A DNA stretch of 64,000 nucleotides from Micropruina glycogenica (GTDB lineage Bacteria; Actinomycetota; Actinomycetes; Propionibacteriales; Propionibacteriaceae), in NCBI RefSeq assembly GCF_039524395.1, contig NZ_BAAAGO010000040.1; one strand, given 5' to 3'. The notes under the pieces are model-generated. The model did not search any database, was not told the origin of the DNA, and saw nothing but the letters and a program-made list of their open reading frames with translations. Shown piece by piece: positions 53,177 to 62,154 of the stretch. A program made the position numbers and the translations under genes. Numbering within the stretch: the stretch's first letter is position 1; each line of letters begins with the position of its first letter.

Positions 53177-53259
53177 TGCCCAGGAGGGGAGTCGAACCCC
53201 TATGCCCTTTCGGGCAGACGGGTTTGAGCCGTCCGCGTATGCCATTCCGCCACCTGGGC
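53177..53259 (-). tRNA. tRNA-Leu (anticodon CAA)
   Basis: On the minus strand the cloverleaf is complete. The 7-bp acceptor stem is GCCCAGG/CCTGGGC, the discriminator is A, and the D arm is GTGGCGGAATGGCATACGC. The anticodon loop CTCAAAC sits in a GACGG/CCGTC stem. The variable arm is long (class II, TGCCCGAAAGGGCA), and the T arm is GGGGTTCGACTCCCC. CCA is not encoded. The CAA anticodon reads UUG codons. Confidence 0.95.
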
Positions 53260-53383
53260 CAGAGCCCTACGATCATGCCACATTCTGGTTGGCCATGCTG
53301 GCCGGGGTAAGGTGCTCTGTGCAGCAGCCGTCGGCGAACCGAGGCCGAGGCAGACCTGATCCCTTGACAGAAGAGTGCAACCC

Positions 53384-54001
53384 ATGACGTCCGAAGCCGT
53401 AGCCACCCCCGGCCGAGCCCGCGTGCTCGTCGCTGAGGACGAAGCCCTGATCCGCCTGGATCTGGTCGAACTGCTCACCGGCGAGGGCTACGAAGTGGTG
53501 GGTGAGGCCGGCGACGGCGAACAGGCCCTGTCGATGGCCCGCGAGCTCGAACCCGATCTCGTCGTGATGGACGTCAAGATGCCCAAGATGGACGGCATCT
53601 CGGCCGCGTCTGTGATCGCCGAAGAACGCATCGCCCCCGTGGTGATGCTCACCGCGTTCAGCCAACGTGAACTGGTCGAACGGGCCCGTGAGGCGGGTGC
53701 GATGGCGTACGTGGTGAAGCCGTTCGACGCCTCCGACGTGGTGCCGGCGATCGAACTGGCGATGGCCCGCTACGCCGAACTGCGCGCAGTCGAAGAAGAG
53801 GTCGAAGACCTGCAGGAGCGGTTCGAGTCGCGCAAGCTGGTCGAGCAGGCGAAGGGCCTGCTCATGGAGGGTCTTGGCCTCACCGAGCCCGAGGCGTTCC
53901 GGTGGATCCAGAAGACGGCGATGGACCTGCGCAAGTCGATGCGCGAGGTCGCCGAAGGAGTCATCGACCACTCGAAGGCCGGCAAGAAGCCCAAGCGCTG
54001 A
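53384..54001 (+). CDS. pdtaR: ANTAR-domain response regulator
   Basis: The 205-residue protein has an N-terminal receiver domain (RVLVAEDEALIRLDLVELL, phosphoacceptor Asp in DLVVMDVKMPKMDG, and VVKPF) and a C-terminal ANTAR RNA-binding domain (ESRKLVEQAKGLLMEGLGLTEPEAFRWIQKTAMDLRKSMREVAEGVI). It matches Rv1626 of M. tuberculosis, which acts as an antiterminator when phosphorylated by PdtaS. No pdtaS is in this window. Its position between pyk and polA is the mycobacterial order. Confidence 0.93.
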   Translation: MTSEAVATPGRARVLVAEDEALIRLDLVELLTGEGYEVVGEAGDGEQALSMARELEPDLVVMDVKMPKMDGISAASVIAEERIAPVVMLTAFSQRELVERAREAGAMAYVVKPFDASDVVPAIELAMARYAELRAVEEEVEDLQERFESRKLVEQAKGLLMEGLGLTEPEAFRWIQKTAMDLRKSMREVAEGVIDHSKAGKKPKR

Positions 54002-54011
54002 CCGCTTCCCT

Positions 54012-54208
54012 GGTCGAGCTTGCCGAGACCCCGGTGGTTGCGTTGGTTGCCGCGGAGCGGGGCTGACGCCTTCATCCCGGCGAACGCCGGGATCCCTTTC
54101 GCAGCCGACGAGGTCGCCGAGCGGCCCCGCACGTCGTGAGATTACGTCCGATGTGGACGGCGTCTACGCTCAACAGGCGGTAACGCCCCTCGAATCGGAC
54201 GTAATCTC
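54012..54208. repeat. Repeat-filled gap: A-D fragment, B and full family C
   Basis: This holds family A (54012-54030), the GGTTGCGT linker and the left end of D (to about 54063), family B (54072-54094), and a complete family C (54138-54208) with perfect 15-bp arms GAGATTACGTCCGAT and its complement. It lies between pdtaR and the convergent methyltransferase gene. The C element runs into that gene and its edge supplies the TGA stop. Confidence 0.85.
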
Positions 54209-54959
54209 ACGGGCGGGTGGCGACGACGGCGGTGGCGTCCAAGTCGTCATCGGTGTGCACCTCGGGCCAGAGGCCGGCACGTTCGAACATGACCGTCGCG
54301 CCCGGCACCTGGGCGGGGGCCACCTCGATCAGCAGCCGGCCACCCGGCGCGAGCCAGTCGTCAGCGTCCATGGCGATGCGGCGGTGCACGTCGAGGCCGT
54401 CGCGGCCGCCGTCCAGAGAGATGCGGGGCTCGTGATCGCGCGCCTCGGGCGGCATCAGCGCGATGCTGTCACTCGGCACGTACGGTGCGTTCGCCAGGGC
54501 CACGTCGACGCGCCCGCGCAACCCGGTCGGCAGCGCCGCCCACAGGTCGCCGGCGAACACCTGGGCGCCGGGCAGGTTGCCCCGGGCGCACGTCACGGCC
54601 CGGTCGTCGACGTCGCACGCGTACAGCTCGACGCCCGGCACCCGACGCGCCAGGGCTGCTGCCAGGGCGCCGCTGCCGCAGCACAGGTCGACCGCCACGG
54701 CACCGGCGGCCAGCCCGCGGGCCCCGAGTCGCACCAACAACGCAGAACGTTGCCGGGGCACGAAAACGCCTGGTGACACGCTGATCCGCAGCCCGTCGAA
54801 CTCGGCCCAGCCGAGCACCTGCTCCAGGGGTCCACCCGCCACCCGGCGCGCGACCAGGGCGTCCAACGAGCCGGGAGCGGCCAGCAGCAGCGCCGCCTCG
54901 TCTTCGGCGAACACGCAGCCGGCCGCTCGCAACGCGGCGACCACCTGCGCAGTGTTCAC
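54207..54959 (-). CDS. PrmC-related N5-glutamine methyltransferase
   Basis: The 250-residue class I methyltransferase has a helical N-terminal domain and the SAM-binding VDLCCGSGALAAALA. The catalytic motif reads NAPYVPS where PrmC has NPPY; an actinobacterial PrmC-related family (TIGR03704-type) is known for NAPY. Its true substrate is not established. The GTG at 54959 overlaps the thioesterase stop (GTGA). The TGA stop lies at the end of a family-C repeat. Confidence 0.8.
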   Translation of the reverse strand: MNTAQVVAALRAAGCVFAEDEAALLLAAPGSLDALVARRVAGGPLEQVLGWAEFDGLRISVSPGVFVPRQRSALLVRLGARGLAAGAVAVDLCCGSGALAAALARRVPGVELYACDVDDRAVTCARGNLPGAQVFAGDLWAALPTGLRGRVDVALANAPYVPSDSIALMPPEARDHEPRISLDGGRDGLDVHRRIAMDADDWLAPGGRLLIEVAPAQVPGATVMFERAGLWPEVHTDDDLDATAVVATRP

Positions 54960-55360
54960 CGCCGCTTCGGCCGCTGCAGTGCGCACGTCACCCGGGCCGT
55001 GCAGAGCCGATCACCGGCGTCGTTGGTGATCGCCACCTCCCAGGTGCCGAGCCGTCCGCCGATGTAGAGCGGGGTGGCCGCGCCGTTGACCCAGCCGTCG
55101 CGAATCGAGCGGTGGTGGGTGGCGTTGAGGTCGACGCCGAAGATCACCCCGCCCGGGCCCACCTCGGCGAAGGCCGCCATCGAGGCCAGGGTCTCGGCCA
55201 GCACGCACGACGCCCCGCCGTGCCAGAACCCGAACGGCTGGGTGTTGCCGGCCACGGGCATGCGGCCGGTGGTGCGCTGCGCCGACAGCTCGAACAACTC
55301 GAAACCCATCTTCTCGTCGAGCGCGCTGCTGATCTCGTGGGCCCATTCGGGAAGCGTCAT
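54956..55360 (-). CDS. PaaI-type hotdog thioesterase
   Basis: This is a 134-residue hotdog-fold acyl-CoA thioesterase. The family core reads GNTQPFGFWHGGASCVLAETLASMAAFAE, and GVDLNATHHRSIRDGWVNGAATPLYIGGRLGTWEVAI follows. It may act on 1,4-dihydroxy-2-naphthoyl-CoA or phenylacetyl-CoA-like esters, which is undecided. I chose the ATG at 55360; a GTG further upstream is possible. It is divergent from polA with a 65-nt gap. Confidence 0.85.
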   Translation of the reverse strand: MTLPEWAHEISSALDEKMGFELFELSAQRTTGRMPVAGNTQPFGFWHGGASCVLAETLASMAAFAEVGPGGVIFGVDLNATHHRSIRDGWVNGAATPLYIGGRLGTWEVAITNDAGDRLCTARVTCALQRPKRR

Positions 55361-55412
55361 GGGGTCACGATTGCACATTCGGGGCGGCGCGAAATTTGTC
55401 GGTGGGCTCCGC

Positions 55413-55425
55413 TACCCTCGCACGA
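55413..55425 (+). promoter_or_regulatory. -10 element for leaderless polA
   Basis: TACCCT at 55413-55418 ends 7 nt before GTG 55426. No Shine-Dalgarno is visible, so polA is probably leaderless. Confidence 0.5.
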
Positions 55426-58107
55426 GTGAGCGACGAGCCGGGCACCCTGCTGTTGATCGACGGCCACTCGGTGGCCTACCGGGCCTTCTTCGCCCTGCCG
55501 GTGGAGAACTTCGCCACCAGCACCGGCCAGCACACCAACGCCGTCTACGGCTTCACGTCCATGCTTATCAACGTGCTGCGCGACGAGCAGCCCACCCATC
55601 TGGCGGTCGCGTTCGACGTGTCGCGGCAGACGTTTCGCAGCAACCTCTACAGCGAGTACAAGGCCAATCGCAGCAAGTCGCCGCAAGAGTTCACCGGCCA
55701 GGTCGCGCTCATCAAAGAGGTGTTGGACGCGCTGAACGTCACCCACGTCGAGCTGGACGGGTTCGAGGCCGACGACATCATCGGCACGCTGGCCAAGCAG
55801 GCCGAGGGGCAGGGCATGAAGGTGCTGATCTGCACCGGCGATCGCGACACCTTTCAACTCGTCAGCCCCGACGTAACCGTGCTCTACCCGCGCAAGGGCG
55901 TCTCAGACCTGGCCCGCATGACCCCCGAAGCGGTCGAAGAGCGCTACTTCGTGCCGCCCGCGCAGTACCCCGAACTGGCGGCGCTGGTGGGGGAGTCGTC
56001 CGACAACCTTCCGGGCGTGCCCGGTGTGGGGCCGAAGACCGCGGCCAAGTGGATCGCCACCTACGAAGGGCTCGAGAACATCGTGCGCCGGGCCGCCGAG
56101 ATTCCGGGCAAGGCGGGCGAGTCGTTTCGCGCCCACCTCGACGACGTGGTGCGCAACCGCGAGGTGAACGCGCTGGTGTGCGATCTCGACCTGCCCGTGA
56201 CGCTGTCTGAGCTCGAGCGCCGTGACTGGAACCGAGAGGCGGTGCACACGGTCTTCGACGGGTTGGAGTTCCGGGTGCTGCGCGACCGACTGATGGAAAC
56301 CCTGCCCGCCGAACAGACCGGCCCCACCGGCGGCTTCGAGGTGGTGGGTGACGTGCTCGAACCCGGCGCGCTGGGCGACTGGCTCGCCACCCACGGACGG
56401 GGCGAGTTGACCGGGCTCGACGTCACCGGCCAGTGGCGAGCGGGCACCGGCGACATCTCCGGCCTGGCGCTGGCTGCCGCCGACGGCGCCGCCTGCTGGT
56501 TGGACGTCACCGAACTCACCCCGGCCGACGACACGGCGCTCGCCGACTGGCTGGCCGACGATTCCGCTCGCAAGGCGCTGCACGACGCCAAGGGCCCGCT
56601 GCTGGCCATCTGGTCGCGCGGGTGGCAGTTGAACGGCCTGGCCAGCGACACGCAGTTGGCCGCGTACCTGCTGCGGCCCGACCAGCGCATCTACGACCTG
56701 GGTGACCTGACCGCCCGGCACCTCAAGCGCGAGCTGAGCGCTGAGGCGCCCACGGCGCAACCGCAAGACCAGTTGGCGTTCGACTTCGACGACCCCGACC
56801 AGGGGCAGGACTCGATGATTCGCGCCCGGGCAGTCATCGATCTGGCCGTTGCCCTCGAGGCCGAGCTCGATGAACGGGGCGAGGCCTCGCTGCTGGCCGA
56901 CGTCGAACTGCCACTGCTGCGCACCCTGGCGGTGATGGAGCGCGACGGCATCGCGGTCGACGCCGACTACCTCGACCAACTGCACAGCGACTTCGACACC
57001 GCGGTGCGCAACGCCGAGAGCGACGCCTACGCGGTGCTCGGCCGGCAGATCAACCTGGGTTCACCCAAGCAGCTGCAAGAGGTGCTGTTCGACGAGCTGG
57101 GCATGCCCAAGACGCGGCGCACCAAGACCGGCTACACCACCGACGCGGAGTCGTTGGAGGGGTTGTTCGTCAAGACCGAGCACCCGTTCCTGGCGCACCT
57201 GCTGCGGCACCGCGACCAGATCAGGTTGCGGCAGACCGTCGAGGGGCTACAGAAGTCCATCGCCGACGACGGTCGCGTGCACACCACCTACATTCAAACC
57301 ATCGCGGCCACTGGACGGCTCAGTTCGACCGACCCGAATCTGCAGAACATTCCGATTCGCACCGAAGAGGGCCGGCGGATCAGGCGGGCGTTCGTGGTGG
57401 GGGCCGGCTACGACACGCTGATGACGGCCGACTACAGCCAGATCGAGATGCGCATCATGGCGCACGCGTCCGAAGATGCCGGGCTGATCGAGGCGTTCCA
57501 CTCGGGTGAGGACTTTCACACCGTGATGGCGTCACGGGTGTTCGCGGTCGAGCCCGACCAGGTCGACACTCGCATGCGGGCCCGCATCAAGGCGATGAAC
57601 TACGGCCTCGCCTACGGGCTCAGCGCCTACGGGTTGTCGCAGCAACTGAAGATCGAGGTGTCCGAGGCGAAGGGCCTGATGGACGAGTACTTCGAGCGGT
57701 TCGGCAACGTGCGCGACTACTTGCGCGAGATCGTCCGAACCGCCGGCAAGACGGGGTACACCGAAACCATTCTGGGTCGCCGGCGGTACTTGCCGGATCT
57801 CACCTCGTCGAACCGCCAGCGCCGTGAGATGGCCGAACGAATGGCGCTGAACGCCCCCATTCAGGGGTCGGCGGCCGACATCATCAAGGTCGCGATGCTC
57901 GACGTCGAGGCCGCGCTGGCCGCGCAGGGGCTGGCGTCACGCATGCTGCTGCAGGTGCACGACGAACTGGTGTTCGAGATCGCCCCCGGTGAGGCAGAGG
58001 CGATGGAAGCCCTGGTCAGAGACAAGATGGGCCACGCGGTCGACCTGGCCGTTCCGCTCGAGGTCTCGGTGGGCACCGGACGCTCCTGGCACGAGGCGGC
58101 GCACTAG
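55426..58107 (+). CDS. polA: DNA polymerase I
   Basis: The product has 893 residues. The N-terminal 5'-3' exonuclease/flap domain (about 1-300) starts LLLIDGHSVAYRAFFALP and has GVPGVGPKTAAKW. The middle 3'-5' exonuclease-like domain lacks the DxE catalytic pair (TGLDVTGQW at the first site), so proofreading is probably absent, as in other actinobacterial PolA. The polymerase domain has motif A DYSQIEMRIMAHAS, the O helix MRARIKAMNYGLAYG and motif C VHDELVFE. It fills Okazaki and repair gaps. Confidence 0.96.
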   Translation: MSDEPGTLLLIDGHSVAYRAFFALPVENFATSTGQHTNAVYGFTSMLINVLRDEQPTHLAVAFDVSRQTFRSNLYSEYKANRSKSPQEFTGQVALIKEVLDALNVTHVELDGFEADDIIGTLAKQAEGQGMKVLICTGDRDTFQLVSPDVTVLYPRKGVSDLARMTPEAVEERYFVPPAQYPELAALVGESSDNLPGVPGVGPKTAAKWIATYEGLENIVRRAAEIPGKAGESFRAHLDDVVRNREVNALVCDLDLPVTLSELERRDWNREAVHTVFDGLEFRVLRDRLMETLPAEQTGPTGGFEVVGDVLEPGALGDWLATHGRGELTGLDVTGQWRAGTGDISGLALAAADGAACWLDVTELTPADDTALADWLADDSARKALHDAKGPLLAIWSRGWQLNGLASDTQLAAYLLRPDQRIYDLGDLTARHLKRELSAEAPTAQPQDQLAFDFDDPDQGQDSMIRARAVIDLAVALEAELDERGEASLLADVELPLLRTLAVMERDGIAVDADYLDQLHSDFDTAVRNAESDAYAVLGRQINLGSPKQLQEVLFDELGMPKTRRTKTGYTTDAESLEGLFVKTEHPFLAHLLRHRDQIRLRQTVEGLQKSIADDGRVHTTYIQTIAATGRLSSTDPNLQNIPIRTEEGRRIRRAFVVGAGYDTLMTADYSQIEMRIMAHASEDAGLIEAFHSGEDFHTVMASRVFAVEPDQVDTRMRARIKAMNYGLAYGLSAYGLSQQLKIEVSEAKGLMDEYFERFGNVRDYLREIVRTAGKTGYTETILGRRRYLPDLTSSNRQRREMAERMALNAPIQGSAADIIKVAMLDVEAALAAQGLASRMLLQVHDELVFEIAPGEAEAMEALVRDKMGHAVDLAVPLEVSVGTGRSWHEAAH

Positions 58108-58558
58108 CCCTCGGTCGAGACGTTCCGCTGGGCGAGCTTGTCGAATCCCGTTCTGCTGGTCGACCTTGTCTGGTTGCGTTCAGTACCGCCATCCGCTTCA
58201 ATGTCGCGTCTGACATGGGTCGAGCTTGTTTGGAAAGCCGGTCGTCAGTGCCGTCCGCAGTCATCCCGGCGAACGCCGGGATCTCTGGTGCAGTGCGCCG
58301 GAGGTGAGATCCCGCATCAAGTCCGGGATGACGGTCGCTGGTTGGGTTGCGGGTCGACGGTGAGGGGTGTCGGCAAGTTCGACCGACGGTGAGGGTCTCG
58401 ACAACGCGACCGACGCAAAGCGCAACGCTGAAGCGGAGTGGGCGCGTCCGCCCCGCGGCCGCAGACGCAACCAAGTCAACGGCAGCAGACGGAACCAGAT
58501 CAACGGCAGTCGACGCAACCCAACCGAAGACGTCGACAATCTCGCCCGGCGGATTGAC
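58108..58558. repeat. Gene-free gap of decayed repeats after polA
   Basis: The gap of 451 nt between polA and a convergent gene has no coding sequence I can support. It contains degenerate family-A fragments (58112-58150, 58215-58232), two family-B palindromes (58260-58283 and the variant 58308-58332), GGTTGCGT-like linkers and short CAACGGCAG direct repeats near 58475-58515. It looks like an old repeat accumulation. Confidence 0.65.
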
Positions 58559-59125
58559 TCAGCGAATGGTCGCCAGCACCTCGGTGCGCTCCTCGCCGCC
58601 TTCGGTCCACGTGCCCGTCAGCGTGCCCAGGGGCACCGCGGTGTGAATGTGCTCGCCGTCCAACACCCGCACCAGACGCGCGGCCTCCATGGACGCGTTC
58701 GACACCAGCGTGATGCCGCTGCCGACCACCGTCATGCTCTTCTCGCCGCGCGACAGGTCGGCCTCATTGTCGGCCTCGTGGATCACCCGAATCAGTTCGG
58801 CCACGTACACCGGATCACCGGTGGCGTCGTACACCCAGCGCTTGCCCAGCACCGAGTGGTCCGTGGTGCCGACCAGGTAGGCGTCCTCGCCGTCCAGCGC
58901 CTCGTCACGGTAGGTGAGCGGCACCTGATACACCACCCCGCCGCTGCGGACGATCATGGTCTCGATGCCGACTTCGCCGTCCGGGTCGACGAACCTGAAG
59001 GACGCCACCCGCTCCAGATCGCCGGCGTCTCCGGTGAACCAGGGCTGCGACGGCAGCCACTGCGCCAGCAGTTCGAGCTTGCTGGGCGTGAGTTGGGCCT
59101 CGTGGATGGTTGCTGTGCCGCTCAT
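58559..59125 (-). CDS. Maltokinase N-terminal cap-like domain protein (CG0192-type)
   Basis: The 188-residue protein begins ATIHEAQLTPSKLELLAQWLPSQPWFTG, as in the N-terminal cap of maltokinases and the CG0192-related family. It ends with ARLVRVLDGEH and a beta-rich tail. No kinase domain follows, so it is a solo cap domain; its function is unknown. It lies between polA and the sulfate operon with no trehalose or maltose genes nearby. Confidence 0.72.
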   Translation of the reverse strand: MSGTATIHEAQLTPSKLELLAQWLPSQPWFTGDAGDLERVASFRFVDPDGEVGIETMIVRSGGVVYQVPLTYRDEALDGEDAYLVGTTDHSVLGKRWVYDATGDPVYVAELIRVIHEADNEADLSRGEKSMTVVGSGITLVSNASMEAARLVRVLDGEHIHTAVPLGTLTGTWTEGGEERTEVLATIR

Positions 59126-59292
59126 GGGGGGATCCTTCCCGATCCTCGTCGGTTGTCGCTACGGCACAACGCTAGACCCGGGCGGCGACCGGCGCTGATC
59201 GATCGCCCATTCGTTCACTGCGCGCACTCGGTTGCATCCGCATCGTGAGACTGCGCCCGCAGAATTTGACCCGCCGGTGCCCGGTCGACAAA

Positions 59293-59315
59293 ATCCTACT
59301 ACGCCCATAGGGGAT
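59293..59315. promoter_or_regulatory. Candidate operator upstream of the sulfate operon
   Basis: ATCCTA and TAGGGGAT flank ACTACGCCCA... as imperfect inverted arms in the 271-nt gap upstream of the sulfate-binding protein gene. The AT-rich stretch GAAATAAACCC follows. It could bind the Rrf2 regulator encoded at the end of the operon; evidence is weak. Confidence 0.3.
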
Positions 59316-59396
59316 GAGTGAAATAAACCCAGATCCACCAATAACTTTTCGACCCAGCCCCTCCATCGCGGGCACATCATCGACAGGAGTTGTCTC

Positions 59397-60431
59397 ATGA
59401 CCGTCTCACGCAGAGCCGTGATCACCGCACTCTCGGCATCGGTTGCCCTGGCGATGACCGGCTGCGCCGGAGCCGGATCGAGCGACTCGACCGCCGCTCC
59501 GGCGTCGCCGGCCGGTGGTGGCGCGACGGTGCTCAACCTCTACGCCTACGCCGTGCCCAAGGTCGGCTTCGACGCCCTCATTCCCGCCTTCAACGCCACG
59601 GCCCAGGGTGCAGGCGTGCAGTTCCAGGCCTCCTACGGCGCCTCGGGGGATCAGTCGCGCAAGGTCGCGTCGGGTGCCGAGGCCGACGTGGTCAACTTCT
59701 CGGTCACGCCCGACGTCACCCGCCTCGTGGACGCCGGGCTGGTCGACCCGAACTGGGCCGCCGGCGAGCACAAGGGCATTCCCTTCGGCTCGGTGGTCAC
59801 CATCGTGGTGCGCAAGGGCAACCCCAAGGGCATCAAGGACTGGGACGACCTGCTCAAGCCCGGCGTCGAGGTGGTGACCCCCAACCCCTTCAGTTCGGGT
59901 TCGGCCAAGTGGAACCTGCTCGCCCCCTACGCCACCTTCAGCGACGGCGGCAAGAACCCGCAGGCCGGTCTCGACTACATCGGCAAACTGGTCGCCGACC
60001 ACATCAAAGTGCAGCCCAAGTCAGGGCGCGAGGCCACCGAGACCTTTCTGCAGGGCACGGGTGACGTGTTGCTGAGCTACGAGAACGAGGCGCTGTTCGC
60101 AGAGGGCCAGGGTGACCCGGTCGAGCACGTCACGCCGCCGAGCACCTTCAAGATCGAGAACCCGGTGGCCGTGCTCAAGGCCAGCAAGAACCTGGCCGCA
60201 GCCGAAGCGTTCCGCGACTTTCTCTACACCCCCGAGGCGCAGAAACTGTGGGCGCAGGCCGGCTTCCGTCCGGTCGACCCGACCGTGGCGAAAGAGTTCG
60301 CCGGCAAGTTCCCGCAGCCCACGAAGCTCTGGACGATCGACGACCTGGGTGGCTGGAAGGCCGTCGACGCCGACCTGTTCGCCAAAGACACGGGCAAGAT
60401 CGCGGTGATCTACGACCAGGCCACCTCGTGA
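59397..60431 (+). CDS. Sulfate ABC transporter substrate-binding lipoprotein
   Basis: The 344-residue protein has a signal peptide with lipobox AMTGC (C23), so it is anchored outside the membrane. The mature part fits the sulfate/thiosulfate-binding family (Sbp/CysP): LNLYAYAVPKVGFDALIPAF, QASYGASGDQSRKVASGAEADVVNFSV, NPFSSGSAKWNLLAPY and LLSYENEA. An AGGAG ribosome site precedes the ATG. It is the first of four coupled genes; the GTG of the next overlaps its stop. Confidence 0.92.
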   Translation: MTVSRRAVITALSASVALAMTGCAGAGSSDSTAAPASPAGGGATVLNLYAYAVPKVGFDALIPAFNATAQGAGVQFQASYGASGDQSRKVASGAEADVVNFSVTPDVTRLVDAGLVDPNWAAGEHKGIPFGSVVTIVVRKGNPKGIKDWDDLLKPGVEVVTPNPFSSGSAKWNLLAPYATFSDGGKNPQAGLDYIGKLVADHIKVQPKSGREATETFLQGTGDVLLSYENEALFAEGQGDPVEHVTPPSTFKIENPVAVLKASKNLAAAEAFRDFLYTPEAQKLWAQAGFRPVDPTVAKEFAGKFPQPTKLWTIDDLGGWKAVDADLFAKDTGKIAVIYDQATS

Positions 60432-61324
60432 CGACCACGACCACCACCTCGGGAGTCACCGCTTCCGCGGCACCCGAGGCTCCACCCCCGGCCCCGGCGC
60501 GTCCGCTCCCACCCCTGTTCCGCGCTCGCCGGGCCGGTCACGTCAACGGGCTCACCCTCGGCGTGGTGGTGCTGTGGCTCAGCCTGATCGTGCTGCTGCC
60601 CCTGGCGGCCCTGACCGTCACCTCGTTCTCGGACGGCTGGACGGGCTTCTGGGCGGCGGTCACCGCCCCGGTCGCGCTGGCCGCGCTGGGCACGACGATT
60701 CTGGTCTCGGCGGTGGTCGCCCTGCTCAACGTGGTGGTTGGCACCTTGATCGCCTGGGTGCTGGTGCGCGACGAGTTCGTCGGCAAACGCTTCGTGGACG
60801 CACTGATCGACCTGCCGTTCGCCCTGCCCACCATCGTGGCCAGCATCGTGCTGCTCTCGCTGTACGGGCCGAACAGTCCGATCGGAGTGGAACTGAACGC
60901 CACGCGGTGGGGCCTCATCGTCGCGCTCGCCTTTGTCACCCTGCCGTTCGTGGTGCGGTCGGTGCAGCCGGTGCTGATCGAGGTCGACCGCGACGTCGAG
61001 CAGGCGGCGGCCTCGCTCGGCGCCAACAACTGGACGATCTTCCACCGCGTCGTGCTGCCCACGCTGGCGCCGTCCATCATCTCGGGCGGGGGACTGGCAT
61101 TCGCGCGGGCGATCGGTGAGTACGGCTCGGTGGTGCTGATCGGCGGCAACATTCCGCGCGAGACCCAGGTGGCCAGCCAATACATCCAGCAACAGATCGA
61201 GATCGACCGGCCGGTGAACGCCGCCGCGGTGTCGGTGGCTCTGCTGGCCATCTCGTTCGCCACCCTGCTGGTGCTGCGTTTCTTCGCCTCCCGCGGGCAA
61301 GACCGTGAGGAGCGGGCGCGATGA
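60428..61324 (+). CDS. cysT: Sulfate ABC transporter permease CysT
   Basis: The 298-residue permease starts with a Thr/Pro-rich tail (about residues 1-32), then six membrane helices. The inner-membrane coupling loop EAA motif is in EVDRDVEQAAASLGANNWTIFHRVVLPTLAPSI. LPFALPTIVASIVLLSLYG is typical of CysT. It forms the channel with CysW. Confidence 0.92.
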   Translation: MTTTTTTSGVTASAAPEAPPPAPARPLPPLFRARRAGHVNGLTLGVVVLWLSLIVLLPLAALTVTSFSDGWTGFWAAVTAPVALAALGTTILVSAVVALLNVVVGTLIAWVLVRDEFVGKRFVDALIDLPFALPTIVASIVLLSLYGPNSPIGVELNATRWGLIVALAFVTLPFVVRSVQPVLIEVDRDVEQAAASLGANNWTIFHRVVLPTLAPSIISGGGLAFARAIGEYGSVVLIGGNIPRETQVASQYIQQQIEIDRPVNAAAVSVALLAISFATLLVLRFFASRGQDREERAR

Positions 61325-62154
61325 AGCTCAGCACCCCCGCCCGCATCGGGCTGCGCACGGTCGCACTGCTGTATCTCACCGTGCTGCTGGTGGTGCCGAT
61401 CGTGACGATCCTGTGGCGCACCTTCGAGCCTGGCTTCGGCGCGTTCTGGGCGTCCATTCGCACCCCGGCGGCGATCGCGGCGCTCAACCTGTCGCTGCTG
61501 ATCGTGGCCATCGTGGTGCCGCTCAACGTGGTCTTCGGCGTGATCACCGCACTCGCCCTGGTGCGTGGACGGTTCCCCGGCCGCCGGCTGCTCTCGGGCG
61601 TGGTCGACCTGCCGTTCGCCGTCTCGCCGATCGTGGTGGGCGTCTCGCTGATCATGCTGTGGGGCGTGCACGGCTGGTTCGGCGGCATCGAGAACACCGG
61701 CATCAAGGTGATCTTCGGCCTGCCCGGCATGGTGATCGCCACGCTGTTCGTCACACTGCCGTTCGTGGTGCGCGAGGTCGAACCCGTGCTGCACGAGATC
61801 GGCACCGAGCAGGAGCAGGCCGCGGTCACTCTGGGTGCGTCCGGCTGGCAGACCTTCTTTCGCATCACCCTGCCCGCGATTCGCTGGGGGCTCACCTACG
61901 GCATCGTGCTGACGGTGGCCCGGTCGCTGGGCGAGTTCGGCGCAGTGATCATGGTGAGTTCCGGCTTTCCCGGCGTCTCGCAGACGCTCACGCTGCTGGT
62001 TCATTCCCGCTACATCGACGACCACAACATCCACGGCGCCTACTCCGCGGCCACCCTGCTGATGTTCCTCGCCATCGTCACCCTGCTGCTGATGAGCCTG
62101 CTCGACCGCAAACGCCCCGCCACCGAAACCGCCACCCCAGGAAGTGCGCCATGA
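61321..62154 (+). CDS. cysW: Sulfate ABC transporter permease CysW
   Basis: The 277-residue permease has six membrane helices, the segment DLPFAVSPIVVGVSLIMLWG and the EAA loop TEQEQAAVTLGASGWQTFFRITLPAIRWGL. Both junctions are ATGA overlaps, so the operon is tightly coupled. Confidence 0.92.
   Translation: MKLSTPARIGLRTVALLYLTVLLVVPIVTILWRTFEPGFGAFWASIRTPAAIAALNLSLLIVAIVVPLNVVFGVITALALVRGRFPGRRLLSGVVDLPFAVSPIVVGVSLIMLWGVHGWFGGIENTGIKVIFGLPGMVIATLFVTLPFVVREVEPVLHEIGTEQEQAAVTLGASGWQTFFRITLPAIRWGLTYGIVLTVARSLGEFGAVIMVSSGFPGVSQTLTLLVHSRYIDDHNIHGAYSAATLLMFLAIVTLLLMSLLDRKRPATETATPGSAP

Noticed and set aside
53177..53259. tRNA-Leu as an integration site of a mobile element
   Set aside because: No integrase, no direct repeat of the tRNA 3' end and no foreign gene set is visible near it.
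58367..59248. Plus-strand frame over the repeat gap and the maltokinase-cap gene
   Set aside because: It runs through decayed repeats and the complement of a supported gene, with no domain or ribosome site.
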